Shown here piece by piece: positions 27,392-36,292 of a stretch of 64,000 nucleotides of DNA (its first letter is position 1; each line of letters opens with the position of its first letter). Made by a program: the position numbers and the translations under genes. The notes below the pieces were generated by a model that saw nothing but the letters and a program-made list of their open reading frames with translations, was not told where the DNA came from and searched no databases. The stretch covers positions 2,108,001-2,172,000 of the forward strand of contig OZ244890.1 of the NCBI GenBank assembly GCA_965221455.1. The letters are read 5' to 3'. Source of the stretch: SMWN01 sp965221455. GTDB taxonomy: Bacteria; Pseudomonadota; Gammaproteobacteria; Eutrophobiales; Eutrophobiaceae.

Positions 27392-28821
27392 ATAATATGC
27401 AGGAGATCGAACCAACCACTTTTATGGAAGTGCCGATTATCGAAAAACAGATTTTAATTGTTGAAGATGAAAATGTTTTTGCAAAAGTGGTTAAAAAGCG
27501 TTTAGCACGCGCTGGATACAAAAGTGAAATAGCTATTGATTTACAGACCGCAAAGGCAAAGTTTGAATCGATTACGCCCGACCTTATTTTGCTTGACATG
27601 CGTCTGCCTGATGGTTCTGGTCTCGATTTTCTCGAAGCTGTCAAAAAAAGTGAGAATTCCGATGTTGCTGTATTGGTAATGTCAGCATATGGTGAACTTG
27701 ATGATGCTGTGTCAGCAATGAAATTAGGTGCGTCGGATTATCTGAAGAAGCCGGTGGATCTGGAAGAGCTGTTAGTCAATGTCGAAAAAGTTCTCGATAA
27801 GAATGAACTTGAAACAAGATTGGTGAATTCAAGTAAGCGCGAACATAATGCTTCTGAAACAGTCGATTTCATCGGCGAATGCCCGGAAATTATTTCTGTA
27901 AAACATCAGATAGAACAAATCGGTCGGTTAACCTATGCCCCGGACACTATTCCTCCAACAGTTCTGATACTGGGTGAAACCGGTACCGGTAAAGATGTTG
28001 TCGCCAGGTCTTTGCACTCGGGTGCTGCACTCAGTGACAGGCCTTTTGTGCATGTGGATTGTGCATCACTACCAAAAGACCTTATCGAAGCTGAGTTATT
28101 TGGCCATGAAAAAGGCGCGTTTACCAATGCCCATATTGCGCGTACTGGTCTGATCGAGGCAGCTGAAAATGGGGTATTGTTTCTGGATGAAATAGGGGAA
28201 TTACCTCTGAACTTGCAATCCAAATTGTTATCTGTGTTGGAAAGAAGACTAATGCGTCGAGTTGGCACTTCAAAGGAGCTATCTGTCCGTGCATGGATTA
28301 TTGCTGCCACTAACAGAGAAGTTAAGGAATTAGTTGAGAAAGGTGAATTCAGATCAGATTTATATTATCGACTGAATGTGATTAGTATGGAAATACCTCC
28401 CTTAAGAGTACGCGGGAACGATATTATTGTATTGGCAAAATACTTTGTGAATCAGACAGTACGACGTTATGGTTTGAAAGATGTAACCTTCAGTGACGAA
28501 GCTATAAAAACTCTCATGGAATATTCCTGGCCGGGAAATGTGCGTGAGATGAAGCATGTGATTGACAGAGCTATCTTGTTAAATAACGGTGGTAAATTAT
28601 CACCAATTGCTCTTGGTTTAACAGAACGAGCACATGGTGGAAATATGGGAGCCACTCAAGTTCCTGGTACTGATTTAGAAGACATGACATTGGAGTCGGC
28701 TGAATGCAAGTTGATTAGTCAAGCGTTACAAAGAGCAAATGGTAATGTGTCCAGGGCTGCCAGAGAATTGAATATTACACGTATGGCACTTAGATACAGA
28801 ATGAAAAAATACAATCTGTAA
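27388..28821 (+). CDS. Sigma-54-type response regulator (NtrC family)
   Basis: Encodes 477 residues: a receiver domain with phospho-acceptor D70 in LILLDMRLPDG, an AAA+ domain (Walker A GETGTGKDVVAR, Walker B VLFLDEIGEL), and a Fis-type helix-turn-helix at the C terminus (GNVSRAARELNITRMALRYR). Such proteins activate RNA polymerase bound to sigma-54. The sigma-contacting loop reads GAFTNA where GAFTGA is usual. It overlaps the kinase gene by four bases. Sigma-54-like promoters upstream of pqqA and pqqB make PQQ synthesis a likely target (inference). Confidence 0.92.
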   Translation: MNNMQEIEPTTFMEVPIIEKQILIVEDENVFAKVVKKRLARAGYKSEIAIDLQTAKAKFESITPDLILLDMRLPDGSGLDFLEAVKKSENSDVAVLVMSAYGELDDAVSAMKLGASDYLKKPVDLEELLVNVEKVLDKNELETRLVNSSKREHNASETVDFIGECPEIISVKHQIEQIGRLTYAPDTIPPTVLILGETGTGKDVVARSLHSGAALSDRPFVHVDCASLPKDLIEAELFGHEKGAFTNAHIARTGLIEAAENGVLFLDEIGELPLNLQSKLLSVLERRLMRRVGTSKELSVRAWIIAATNREVKELVEKGEFRSDLYYRLNVISMEIPPLRVRGNDIIVLAKYFVNQTVRRYGLKDVTFSDEAIKTLMEYSWPGNVREMKHVIDRAILLNNGGKLSPIALGLTERAHGGNMGATQVPGTDLEDMTLESAECKLISQALQRANGNVSRAARELNITRMALRYRMKKYNL

Positions 28822-28822
28822 T

Positions 28823-30172
28823 CTAGTGTAGTTTTATTCTTGGTTTGGTTTTACGTGTTAGTATGTTGGACAGTGTAGAGAGTCCCGTTCTTACAGGTCC
28901 ATGCAGTGACATTTGATGCATCTTGTATAAAAAGATATAAACCATGCGTGCGACAATCCCCTCAACCATTACCGAGCCCGATAGTTTTGAAAGGTTCCCC
29001 ATCAAAATGCCGACGCTTGAGTAATTGCTCAGATTGACCAGTGAACCAAAATCGGTGTACTTGTATTCAGGTAAAGAGGTTTTACCTTTTAAACGTTTCT
29101 GCATGGTCTTAACCAACATAGATGCCTGTTGATGCGCTGCCTGTGCTCTGGGTGGAACAGTTTTCCCCACGTAGCCTGAACTGTGATTAGTTACTAAAGG
29201 ACACGCCGCACAGTCACCGAAAGCAAAAATATTTTCGTCCAGTGTCGTTTGTAATGTCGGTTTTACGACGAGTTGGTCAATGTGATTTGTCTTCAGTCCG
29301 TCAATTTCCTTGAGAAAGCAAGGTGCTTTAATCCCGGTAGCCCAGACTTTAATTTCCGCCGGGATGAATGATCCGTCCTCAGTTTTGAATCCATTGGCAG
29401 TCGCCTCTGTGATTCGAGTATTTATGCGTGCTTCGATATGAAGTTTTGCAAGCACCTTACTTGTTTTCCCGGAAATCTTGGGTGGTAGAGCGGGTAGTAT
29501 CCGATCAGAAGCTTCAACAATAGTGATTTTTACGTCAGTGTCGGGTTTTACCTGGTTAAGACCGAATGTTGCCAATTGGCGAGTTGATTCATGCAATTCC
29601 GCAGATAGCTCAACACCCGTCGCGCCCGCACCCGCAATTGCAATATGTAATTGTCCTTCGCGCAAAGGTTTCTTTTGTGTATGGGCAGTGTAAAAATTTC
29701 TGAATAAATATTGATGGAAGGTATCAGCCTGCTGGCGCGTATCCAGTAACATACAGTGTTCCTGGACCCCGGGGATCCCAAAATCATTGGTGATGCTCCC
29801 AACGGCTATTATCAATGTATCGTAGCTGAATGTTCGGCGTGGAATATATTCATTACCTTCACCGTCCAAAGTAGGTGCCAGGCTGATTTCCTTTTTTTCA
29901 CGGTTGAGCTGATCCATCCGGCCCAGGCGAAACTGGAAATGGTGCCAGTGACCTTGACCGAGATAACCTAACTCATCTTCGTAAGAATTGAGTGAACCGG
30001 CGGCAACCTCATGCAGAAGAGGTTTCCATAAATGTGTCAAAGTACTGTCGACCAAAGTGATTAATGCTTTTTTCTTTTTCCCCAGTTTATTTCCAAGATT
30101 CGTTGCCAGTTCCAGCCCTCCAGCGCCGCCGCCGACAACAACGATATGGTGAAGTTGTTTGTTTGTATTCAT
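28823..30172 (-). CDS. ndh: Type II NADH:quinone dehydrogenase
   Basis: Encodes 449 residues with two dinucleotide folds: VVVGGGAGGLELA for FAD near the N terminus and IAGAGATGVELSAELHE for NADH in the middle. The C-terminal part contains an amphipathic, membrane-associating region. It passes electrons from NADH to quinone without pumping protons. It is convergent with the regulator gene (the ends are one base apart) and divergent from the DUF1244 gene. Confidence 0.92.
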   Translation of the reverse strand: MNTNKQLHHIVVVGGGAGGLELATNLGNKLGKKKKALITLVDSTLTHLWKPLLHEVAAGSLNSYEDELGYLGQGHWHHFQFRLGRMDQLNREKKEISLAPTLDGEGNEYIPRRTFSYDTLIIAVGSITNDFGIPGVQEHCMLLDTRQQADTFHQYLFRNFYTAHTQKKPLREGQLHIAIAGAGATGVELSAELHESTRQLATFGLNQVKPDTDVKITIVEASDRILPALPPKISGKTSKVLAKLHIEARINTRITEATANGFKTEDGSFIPAEIKVWATGIKAPCFLKEIDGLKTNHIDQLVVKPTLQTTLDENIFAFGDCAACPLVTNHSSGYVGKTVPPRAQAAHQQASMLVKTMQKRLKGKTSLPEYKYTDFGSLVNLSNYSSVGILMGNLSKLSGSVMVEGIVARMVYIFLYKMHQMSLHGPVRTGLSTLSNILTRKTKPRIKLH

Positions 30173-30281
30173 TTGGAGTGAAATTTTCTGATTTTCCCGA
30201 ATAGAGTTAAAGGGGACTATAATAACGTTAAATCAGTCATGGACATATCGAATATAAATATAAAGGTGGGGGACAATAATA

Positions 30282-30527
30282 ATGGACAAAAATACTCGGA
30301 CGGAATTGGAAGCGGCGACTTTCAGGCACCTCATTGGGTTTCTTCAGGAAAAGACAGAAGTACAGAATATTGATTTGATGAATCTCGCTGGATTTTGCAG
30401 AAACTGTTTGTCGAAATGGTATATGGCAGCAGCAGCAGAGCGAGATATCAAGTTGGATTATGAAGAAGTTAGAGAAACCATATATGGCATGCCATATCCG
30501 GAGTGGAAAAAGAAGTATCAGAAATGA
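30282..30527 (+). CDS. DUF1244 family protein
   Basis: Encodes 81 residues. The conserved block VQNIDLMNLAGFCRNCLSKW is the signature of DUF1244, a small soluble helical family of unknown function found across proteobacteria. The two Cys in CRNC might bind a metal, but this is not established. The gene is divergent from ndh, with about 110 bases between them. Confidence 0.88.
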   Translation: MDKNTRTELEAATFRHLIGFLQEKTEVQNIDLMNLAGFCRNCLSKWYMAAAAERDIKLDYEEVRETIYGMPYPEWKKKYQK

Positions 30528-31064
30528 GAAAACAGAATCCATAATGAAAGAGATGATGATCGATTGATTGATTGATACAATATGTATCAAATTGAAAGGA
30601 GGCTAAACAGTATTAGCCATTCTGTTGAAATGGGAGTAGTTCCGGTAATTTCTGCAGGATACAGGCACGATCCCATAAATTTTCTGTTCAAAACAAGGTT
30701 TAGGTACGATTGTCAGACACGTTGAACAGCTAGCTTCTGCATATTGATCGGTTGTTTGATGAGCGAATATACAGAATTAAGAATTAGTTGGTTGTCCATA
30801 TCATGTATGTGTATGCTACAAAGCAGGGAACAGGGATGCCACTTTTTATCGCTGTTCATATGGCGGAGCTTATTTTAGGGGAAATGAGGTATATTTGGCG
30901 TACCTTTATTTTAGATATAACAAGACATCCTATCTTGGGGAATGACAGGCTGAGGTTGGTCTGTAGTGATTGATCACAATTTTAAGGATATTGAGTATCC
31001 CCGATCTATCGACAGCTTCATTATTAAAAGACTATTACCAAATAGTGAGACGTTTACTTGCATT
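30528..31064. other. Intergenic region with palindrome
   Basis: About 540 bases without a convincing gene. A perfect 19-base palindrome TTGATACA-ATA-TGTATCAA lies at 30572-30590, followed closely by AAAGGAGG, which resembles a strong ribosome binding site. No ATG, GTG or TTG sits at the right distance; an ATT opens a 37-codon frame. An ORF at 30788-30973 has no supporting features. Confidence 0.4.
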
Positions 31065-32321
31065 ATGAAGATACTGATTGTTGATGATTCAAAAGACTTT
31101 AGGGACCTGGTGCGTGTATATCTTTTCAAGACACTGCAAGATGCAGAACTCATTGACTATGAAGTGGAAAGATTAGGCAAGCCAGGCGACGATTTCCCGT
31201 GGAAAAACCATGATGTACTCCTCCTTGATTATAATCTTGGTGGTGGGGAATACGGCTTTGATTGGCTGAAGGAATTTGGTGGTAAAAATGTGTTGCCTCC
31301 GACAATTATTTTGACTGCCGAAGGTGATGAATATATTGCCGTCAAGGCAATTAAATTAGGGGCGGCTGATTATCTCAATAAGATTGATATCACCCCAAGA
31401 CGATTGGCAGAAGCTATCAAGGAAGCCGCTGAGTTCAATTTGCAGACTGTTGATGATCGAAAGGCAGATATCAGAGAAGTTGGACATATTGTAGAAGAAA
31501 TTCATAGGCAGGAAGGAGAAAAACCACCGGATAAGAAATTAGCAACCGGTTATAAGGTCGTCAGGAAAATTGGACAGGGAGCCATGTCAAAAGTCTATCT
31601 TGCAGAACGGGATGAAGACAAGCAATCACTGGTATTGAAAGTGCTTGATATAAAAAATTCTCCTGGACATGCAACTGTTGAACGTTTTGTGCTTGAAGCA
31701 GAATTAATATCAAGTCTGAACTCACTTTTTGTCGTAAAGATATTTGAGCATGGTTTAACTGACGATTATGGTTTTATTGCGATGGAATTCTTCTCTCGTG
31801 GTGATCTGAGGCAACGAATGGAAATGCGCATACCTCCTGATTTGGCTGCAACATACATGGTTCATATTGCCCATGGACTGAGTGAGGTTCATAGAGTCGG
31901 TGTAATACACCGGGATTTAAAACCGGCAAACGTGATGTTTCGTGGTGACGATAGTTTGGCATTGGCAGATTTCGGAATATCGAAAAAACTGGATTCAAGC
32001 ATTGATATAACGATGCTGGGGCAGGTAATGGGGACACCACATTACATGAGTCCTGAACAGGGCGAAGGACTACCCGTTGACATACGTGCAGATTTATACA
32101 GTGCAGGAGTGGTGCTATATGAATTATTGACTGGGGAAAGACCATTCCGCGGGCGAAGCGCGGCTGCGTTAATACACAAACATATCCATGAAGATGTCCC
32201 GAGATTACCCGAAGAACTAAGTCAATTTCAGGATATTATTGATAAATTATTGGCCAAGAAAGTCGATGATAGATATTCATCAGCAAGCGAATTGATCGCC
32301 GCATTGACACCATTTGAATAA
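31065..32321 (+). CDS. Receiver domain - Ser/Thr protein kinase fusion
   Basis: Encodes about 418 residues. An N-terminal CheY-like receiver (phospho-acceptor D55 in LLLDYNLGG, ending in AADYLNKID) is joined by a linker to a Hanks-type kinase: IGQGAMSKVYLA, HRDLKPAN with catalytic D284, DFG at D302, and GTPHYMSPEQ. It probably lets a two-component signal control Ser/Thr phosphorylation in the cytoplasm. The ATG at 31065 (MKILIVDDS) is preferred to a GTG 33 codons upstream because it matches the receiver N terminus, although no good ribosome binding site is visible. Confidence 0.9.
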   Translation: MKILIVDDSKDFRDLVRVYLFKTLQDAELIDYEVERLGKPGDDFPWKNHDVLLLDYNLGGGEYGFDWLKEFGGKNVLPPTIILTAEGDEYIAVKAIKLGAADYLNKIDITPRRLAEAIKEAAEFNLQTVDDRKADIREVGHIVEEIHRQEGEKPPDKKLATGYKVVRKIGQGAMSKVYLAERDEDKQSLVLKVLDIKNSPGHATVERFVLEAELISSLNSLFVVKIFEHGLTDDYGFIAMEFFSRGDLRQRMEMRIPPDLAATYMVHIAHGLSEVHRVGVIHRDLKPANVMFRGDDSLALADFGISKKLDSSIDITMLGQVMGTPHYMSPEQGEGLPVDIRADLYSAGVVLYELLTGERPFRGRSAAALIHKHIHEDVPRLPEELSQFQDIIDKLLAKKVDDRYSSASELIAALTPFE

Positions 32322-32469
32322 CAATATAGTGCTCACATTTCATCGTTCCCTGGATTTGTAACTTGACCATGTCAAAAAAAGCACCCGAATGGTTCCTTTT
32401 TTGCGACTTGAAGTAAAACTATTTATTGTTGATTTACATTATTAGAGACCTTTGATCTAATCAGGCATT

Positions 32470-33102
32470 GATGATGCGTTGATTGAATTACATTTCCCTT
32501 CACCAACTGGATGAAATTGAAGGCATCATCGACTGGAAAGCAATTGAGAAGATACTACATCCCTTGTATCCTCATAATTAAAAGAAGATGGCGACACGAC
32601 CCAGGATGCAGCAGCGGCCTACACTACAAAAAAAGATTCCAGGGGCAACATAAAAACGACATATAGCTTCAAATCACATCAAAATGTTGATGCAGATGGT
32701 TTTATAAATGAGACCACAATCACGCCAGCCAATATCCACTTTCCCCAAATATTTGAAGAACTTTTGACAGGCGATGAAACGTGAGTGTACGCAGATAGTG
32801 CCTGCAAAAGCAGTGCACACGATGAAGTCCTTAAACAAAAAGGAATCGGCAACTATATCCACGAACGCGCCTGTCGCAACAAACCGCTCACCAAAGAACA
32901 AAAGCAAAACAATGGTTCTAAATCAAAAATACGCAATACAGTTGAACGTGTCTTTGGTGTAATGAAGTTGCACTACAGCTTTGGCAAGGCACGCTACTTA
33001 GGCGTTCAAAGAAATCTTGCGAGAAGCCATCTCATCGCGATATCCCACAGTGTTGAACGTGCAATCAACATTCAAAAAAACATGGAGCAATACGCTTTTT
33101 AA
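32470..33102 (+). pseudogene. IS5-type transposase remnant
   Basis: Three frames together give pieces of an IS5-family DDE transposase: LHQLDEIEGIIDWKAIEK near the start, then VYADSACKSSAHDEVL, and RNTVERVFGVMK...FGKARYLG at the end. Stops and frameshifts separate the pieces, so the gene is dead. I could not define terminal inverted repeats. It lies between the kinase gene and the first site of the reverse cassette array. Confidence 0.8.
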
Positions 33103-33297
33103 CAGCACAAGTGTGCCCAAAATCAGGGCAAAACGAAAAAAATCAAAGAAATAGATCCAAAATGACTAAAAAAAACGAAGCACCTGAGCAAAAAAACGCT
33201 TTAAAAACGAATACAGAAACAAAATTCTTAATATATCAAACCTCTCAATTAGTGATTTGATATATATTCTGTATTTCATAGATGTAATCCTCTGGAC

Positions 33298-33360
33298 GCA
33301 TAACGCCGCGCTTTGCGGAGAGCGAGTGCAGCGAGCGATTCCGACAACAGCTTGTTATAT
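33298..33360 (-). repeat. attC-like recombination site R1 (reverse)
   Basis: On the plus strand it reads GCATAACGCC...CTTGTTAT, the reverse complement of the usual order. The inner part GCGGAGAGCGAGTGCAGCG is only partly symmetrical. Confidence 0.65.
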
Positions 33361-33472
33361 TGCATTTCCTGAACTATAGACCTAAACTTATAAAACATGG
33401 TGCCTTTGGCGACTCCTCCCACGATATGGGAAGTGACGACCCAGAGGCTTTTTATTATAAGGGAATCTAAAT

Positions 33473-34156
33473 ATGGCGCAAAGAACAGTAGCCATCTTCG
33501 TTGATGCAGGCTTCTTCACACGCATTTTCACCCAATCTGCCGACCCAGATATGACAGCAGAGCCTGAAAAGCTTGCAAAAGCTATGTGGCACTACTGGAT
33601 ACAGCACGTAGACCGCAGGAATGGCGAAGAACTTTACCGAATTTTCTTCTATGATTGTCCTCCGTTATCGCATAAAGCCCATCACCCGATCACCAATAAG
33701 CTAATAGATTTTTCTAAAAGCGATATAACAGGTTATCAGAATAATCTGCATGAGGCATTACTTCACCAGCCCTACTTAGCATGCAGAATGGGGCACTTGA
33801 GTCTATCCGATAACGAATGGGGGTTTATTAGGCAGGACGCAACCCATAGCTTCAAGAAGCTTATACGAGGGGATGTAGACCCAAATGATATTAATCCAGA
33901 TAATGTTTCTCTTCGACCAAGGCAAAAGGGTGTAGATATGAAACTGGGGATTGATATTGCTAGTGTTGTATTAAAAAAATTGGCGAATAAGATTGTCCTG
34001 ATTTCTGGGGATAGCGACTTCGTTCCTGCTGCAAAATTAGCCCGAGTTGAAGGCGCTCATTTTATTTTGGATGCAATGGGAAGGACAGTAAAAGGCGATT
34101 TAGAAGAACATATAGACGGACTAAAGTCGTTTATTAATCGAGTAGGACAAGCCTAA
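33473..34156 (+). CDS. NYN domain protein (putative RNase)
   Basis: Encodes 227 residues. The N terminus RTVAIFVDAGFF and the C-terminal VLISGDSDFVPAAKLAR match the NYN/LabA (PIN-like) fold, whose conserved Asp residues bind the metal for RNA cleavage; KGVDMKLGIDIA carries another acidic cluster. AAGGGAATC precedes the ATG. It lies between reverse attC sites R1 and R2 but is transcribed in the opposite sense to the array, so it must use its own promoter in the 110-base leader. Confidence 0.85.
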   Translation: MAQRTVAIFVDAGFFTRIFTQSADPDMTAEPEKLAKAMWHYWIQHVDRRNGEELYRIFFYDCPPLSHKAHHPITNKLIDFSKSDITGYQNNLHEALLHQPYLACRMGHLSLSDNEWGFIRQDATHSFKKLIRGDVDPNDINPDNVSLRPRQKGVDMKLGIDIASVVLKKLANKIVLISGDSDFVPAAKLARVEGAHFILDAMGRTVKGDLEEHIDGLKSFINRVGQA

Positions 34157-34160
34157 CGCA

Positions 34161-34214
34161 ATATAACGCCTAAATCAGGTGCGCCGTAGGCGTCACCTGG
34201 ATTTTTTTGTTAAG
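34161..34214 (-). repeat. attC-like recombination site R2 (reverse)
   Basis: Plus strand: ATAACGCCTAAATCAGG...TTTTTTTGTTAAG. Its reverse complement matches attC site 3 (24053-24108) at 47 of 50 aligned bases. The stop of the next minus-strand gene lies inside it. Confidence 0.85.
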
Positions 34215-34862
34215 TGTTGATTGCTCAGATATTTTTTTCATGTAGCTTACACCGACCTTGCTATTTGTTTGAGTACTCATAACAACAGCAAAGCTTGAGT
34301 CTTTGGTGATATTGACCCAGTGATGGTTTAGCAGAATTACAAGTTGGTAAATATATTCGAAGCCTTGGTCCAAAATTTTTAGTTTTGCTGTTTCTCTACC
34401 GTATTGATAATTTCTCTGTGCGTGTAGGAAATTACCAGCTCTACCATAAGCCTTAAAGAGTTCGGGCTCTGTCATGAAAGTGATATCGGATTGCGAGACA
34501 TCTTCTATTTTCCTCAAACCATCTGTGTCGAGGCCACTATCTTTCTTAGGCGTGGGAAAGAAGTCCGTATTAAAACGTTGCAGTTCTTTTTTTATCTTTC
34601 CAATTTCGTAACCCTTCCTAAGGGTTTTGTTCAATGCCAGGCCTGCAGATTTATTTGCTACAACGCAAGCAAACATTACAAGCTCTGTAATCTTCCGGAC
34701 TTGTAGGTAAACCAGATCAATATCCGTTTCGATAAATCCAGTAAGTGAAGAGCTTATTTTATGGAGAGCATGTATCTTGCGAACTACTTCAGTACGTTTT
34801 TTTATTTCCTCCATATATTCAGCGTACTTATTTATACACTCGCTTATCTTTTTCTGATTCAT
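34170..34862 (-). CDS. Hypothetical cassette protein
   Basis: Encodes 230 residues, mostly helical, with no signal peptide. I do not recognise a family. The gene ends inside attC site R2 and starts about 30 bases from site R3, the expected arrangement for a cassette read on the minus strand. The N-terminal part (INKYAEYMEEIKKRTEVV) looks coiled-coil-like. Confidence 0.65.
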   Translation of the reverse strand: MNQKKISECINKYAEYMEEIKKRTEVVRKIHALHKISSSLTGFIETDIDLVYLQVRKITELVMFACVVANKSAGLALNKTLRKGYEIGKIKKELQRFNTDFFPTPKKDSGLDTDGLRKIEDVSQSDITFMTEPELFKAYGRAGNFLHAQRNYQYGRETAKLKILDQGFEYIYQLVILLNHHWVNITKDSSFAVVMSTQTNSKVGVSYMKKISEQSTLNKKIQVTPTAHLI

Positions 34863-34890
34863 GGATGTTTACTCGATACTTCTTGAGACA

Positions 34891-34965
34891 CTTAACGCTT
34901 GGCACAGGGGCGCAGCTTTGCTGCGTCCCAGCCCCGAAGGGGCGAACTGCTGCGCCTTGTTAGCT
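34891..34965 (-). repeat. attC-like recombination site R3 (reverse)
   Basis: Plus strand: CTTAACGCTTGGCAC...GCGCCTTGTTAGC, about 75 bases. Inner hairpins GGGGCGCAGC/GCTGCGTCCC and CCCCGAAGGGG make it strongly structured. Confidence 0.75.
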
Positions 34966-35415
34966 ACTTTTACACTGAGATGGTAGAACAGTAATGGTAG
35001 TGAATTGCTTTCCGCTTTTTCCATGGTAAGCATAAGTAACCGGAACATCATTTTTCATGAGGACTTCCATCTCTTTAGTTGTGCGGACCCTGTTGATAAG
35101 TTGAGATTGCATAGCTTTGGTGAAACCCTTTGGGTTAAGCTCTTCTGCTGAATAGTTCACCATTGTGTAGTTGTATCGAAATTGCTTATTAAGCCCAATT
35201 GTTGAATCTACATGTGTTTCAGAGTCAATCATCATCGGTAGATTCTGGTTTATTTGACTAGCTGTCTGTATCAATGCCGTATTAAGCTCTGACGCTTTCT
35301 TTCCTTCGAAAAAACTCTCGCTTGTTGATTTTCCAACGAGTTTGCCAATGCCTCCTGCAAAAATAATAACTAACAATACCCCGACACCACCTAATATCTT
35401 CCAGATTGACTGTAT
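34960..35415 (-). CDS. Hypothetical single-span protein with apparent ATA start
   Basis: The protein has one hydrophobic N-terminal helix (GVGVLLVIIFAGGIG) followed by a soluble domain of about 115 residues. The first standard start codon (TTG at 35376) would fall inside the membrane helix. A strong AAAGGAG box lies nine bases before an in-frame ATA at 35415, which would give IQSIWKILGGVG. Either ATA is used, or the original ATG has mutated. The 3' end overlaps attC site R3. No family recognised. Confidence 0.5.
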   Translation of the reverse strand: MQSIWKILGGVGVLLVIIFAGGIGKLVGKSTSESFFEGKKASELNTALIQTASQINQNLPMMIDSETHVDSTIGLNKQFRYNYTMVNYSAEELNPKGFTKAMQSQLINRVRTTKEMEVLMKNDVPVTYAYHGKSGKQFTTITVLPSQCKSS

Positions 35416-35434
35416 ACTTTGATTCTCCTTTAGA

Positions 35435-35499
35435 GCTAACGCCAGGCATCAGTGACCGCACGCGAAGCGGGCGGTCCATTGCATGCCATTGTTAGGTGC
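35435..35499 (-). repeat. attC-like recombination site R4 (reverse)
   Basis: Plus strand: GCTAACGCCAGGCAT...TGCCATTGTTAGGTG with inner arms around CCGCACGCGAAGCGGGCGG. About 65 bases. The stop of the GIY-YIG gene is inside it. Confidence 0.8.
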
Positions 35500-36283
35500 A
35501 GGATACATAGATTTCTTCCTTAGAGCGAACTACAACCCGCATATGCTCCCCTTGCCGAAATGTGGTTCGAATCCAATCCGAGAAGCGTGCTCCGCCCATA
35601 ATTCTTGGCGCATCCGTTTGTTTGTTTGTTCTACGATTTACTTCTGCGTCGATTCGTTCGCCTGTGGCACCTAGAACTACACGAATCCGGTGACCATCTC
35701 GTGGAAAGTATCTAGCGTAATCCACTGGGACGTTGAAGAAACCTTGCATGTAGTAGGTTTTTCCCAACGCAATAAGGAAGTGTGGCCGAATTTCCTTATC
35801 AACGGCACTGCTCTCTGGCACCTGCCGTTTAGGTTCATTGGCGTGCTGCTCCTTGACCGGGCCGGTCGCCTCCGTTTGCTGGCGAGGCCGAACCCCGCTC
35901 TTGTTCCACAGAGGATGAAGTTGTGCGATCAGGTCGTCTTCGAGACCAGCAGCCAAATCAACCTTGAAGCGCCCCACGCGCAACGGAACATCCGACACGA
36001 ACGCAAAGATTCTAATGCTTTGCCCATCCGCTGTAGCGGATTTGAGGTACTCGTGCACACGGACATTCGTTTTTTGAGTAGGTCCCGGTTGCTGATATCC
36101 GTAAAGACGTTGCTGCAACGGCTGCCTCGTCTTGCCTAGATACAGCAGTTCCTCTTCAACAACGAAAGCGTACAAGGCGGGCGCTTTGTCACCGATCGGG
36201 ACAGTCAACTCGAACCGCAACCCTAATGACCCAGAGGTCCAAGCGCCGGAAGCGAGAAAGCCAATATGGATTAACTCTTGCAT
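35492..36283 (-). CDS. GIY-YIG nuclease domain protein (cassette gene)
   Basis: Encodes about 263 residues. The pattern LYAFVVEEELLYLGKTRQPL followed by QRLYGY fits a GIY-YIG nuclease domain at about residues 35-75. The C-terminal half (about residues 150-263) is a separate domain I do not recognise, after a charged linker. The ATG at 36283 is preferred to one inside site R5. GC content looks higher by eye than in its neighbours, which fits independent origin of the cassette. Confidence 0.7.
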   Translation of the reverse strand: MQELIHIGFLASGAWTSGSLGLRFELTVPIGDKAPALYAFVVEEELLYLGKTRQPLQQRLYGYQQPGPTQKTNVRVHEYLKSATADGQSIRIFAFVSDVPLRVGRFKVDLAAGLEDDLIAQLHPLWNKSGVRPRQQTEATGPVKEQHANEPKRQVPESSAVDKEIRPHFLIALGKTYYMQGFFNVPVDYARYFPRDGHRIRVVLGATGERIDAEVNRRTNKQTDAPRIMGGARFSDWIRTTFRQGEHMRVVVRSKEEIYVSCT

Positions 36284-36292
36284 ATTGAGAGC

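Noticed and set aside
30788..30973. Possible 61-codon gene on the plus strand
   Set aside because: No ribosome binding site or recognisable motif, and it overlaps the start region of the receiver-kinase gene.
35563..35573. GGTTCGAATCC, which looks like a tRNA T-loop
   Set aside because: It lies inside the GIY-YIG coding region and no cloverleaf with acceptor or anticodon arms can be built around it.
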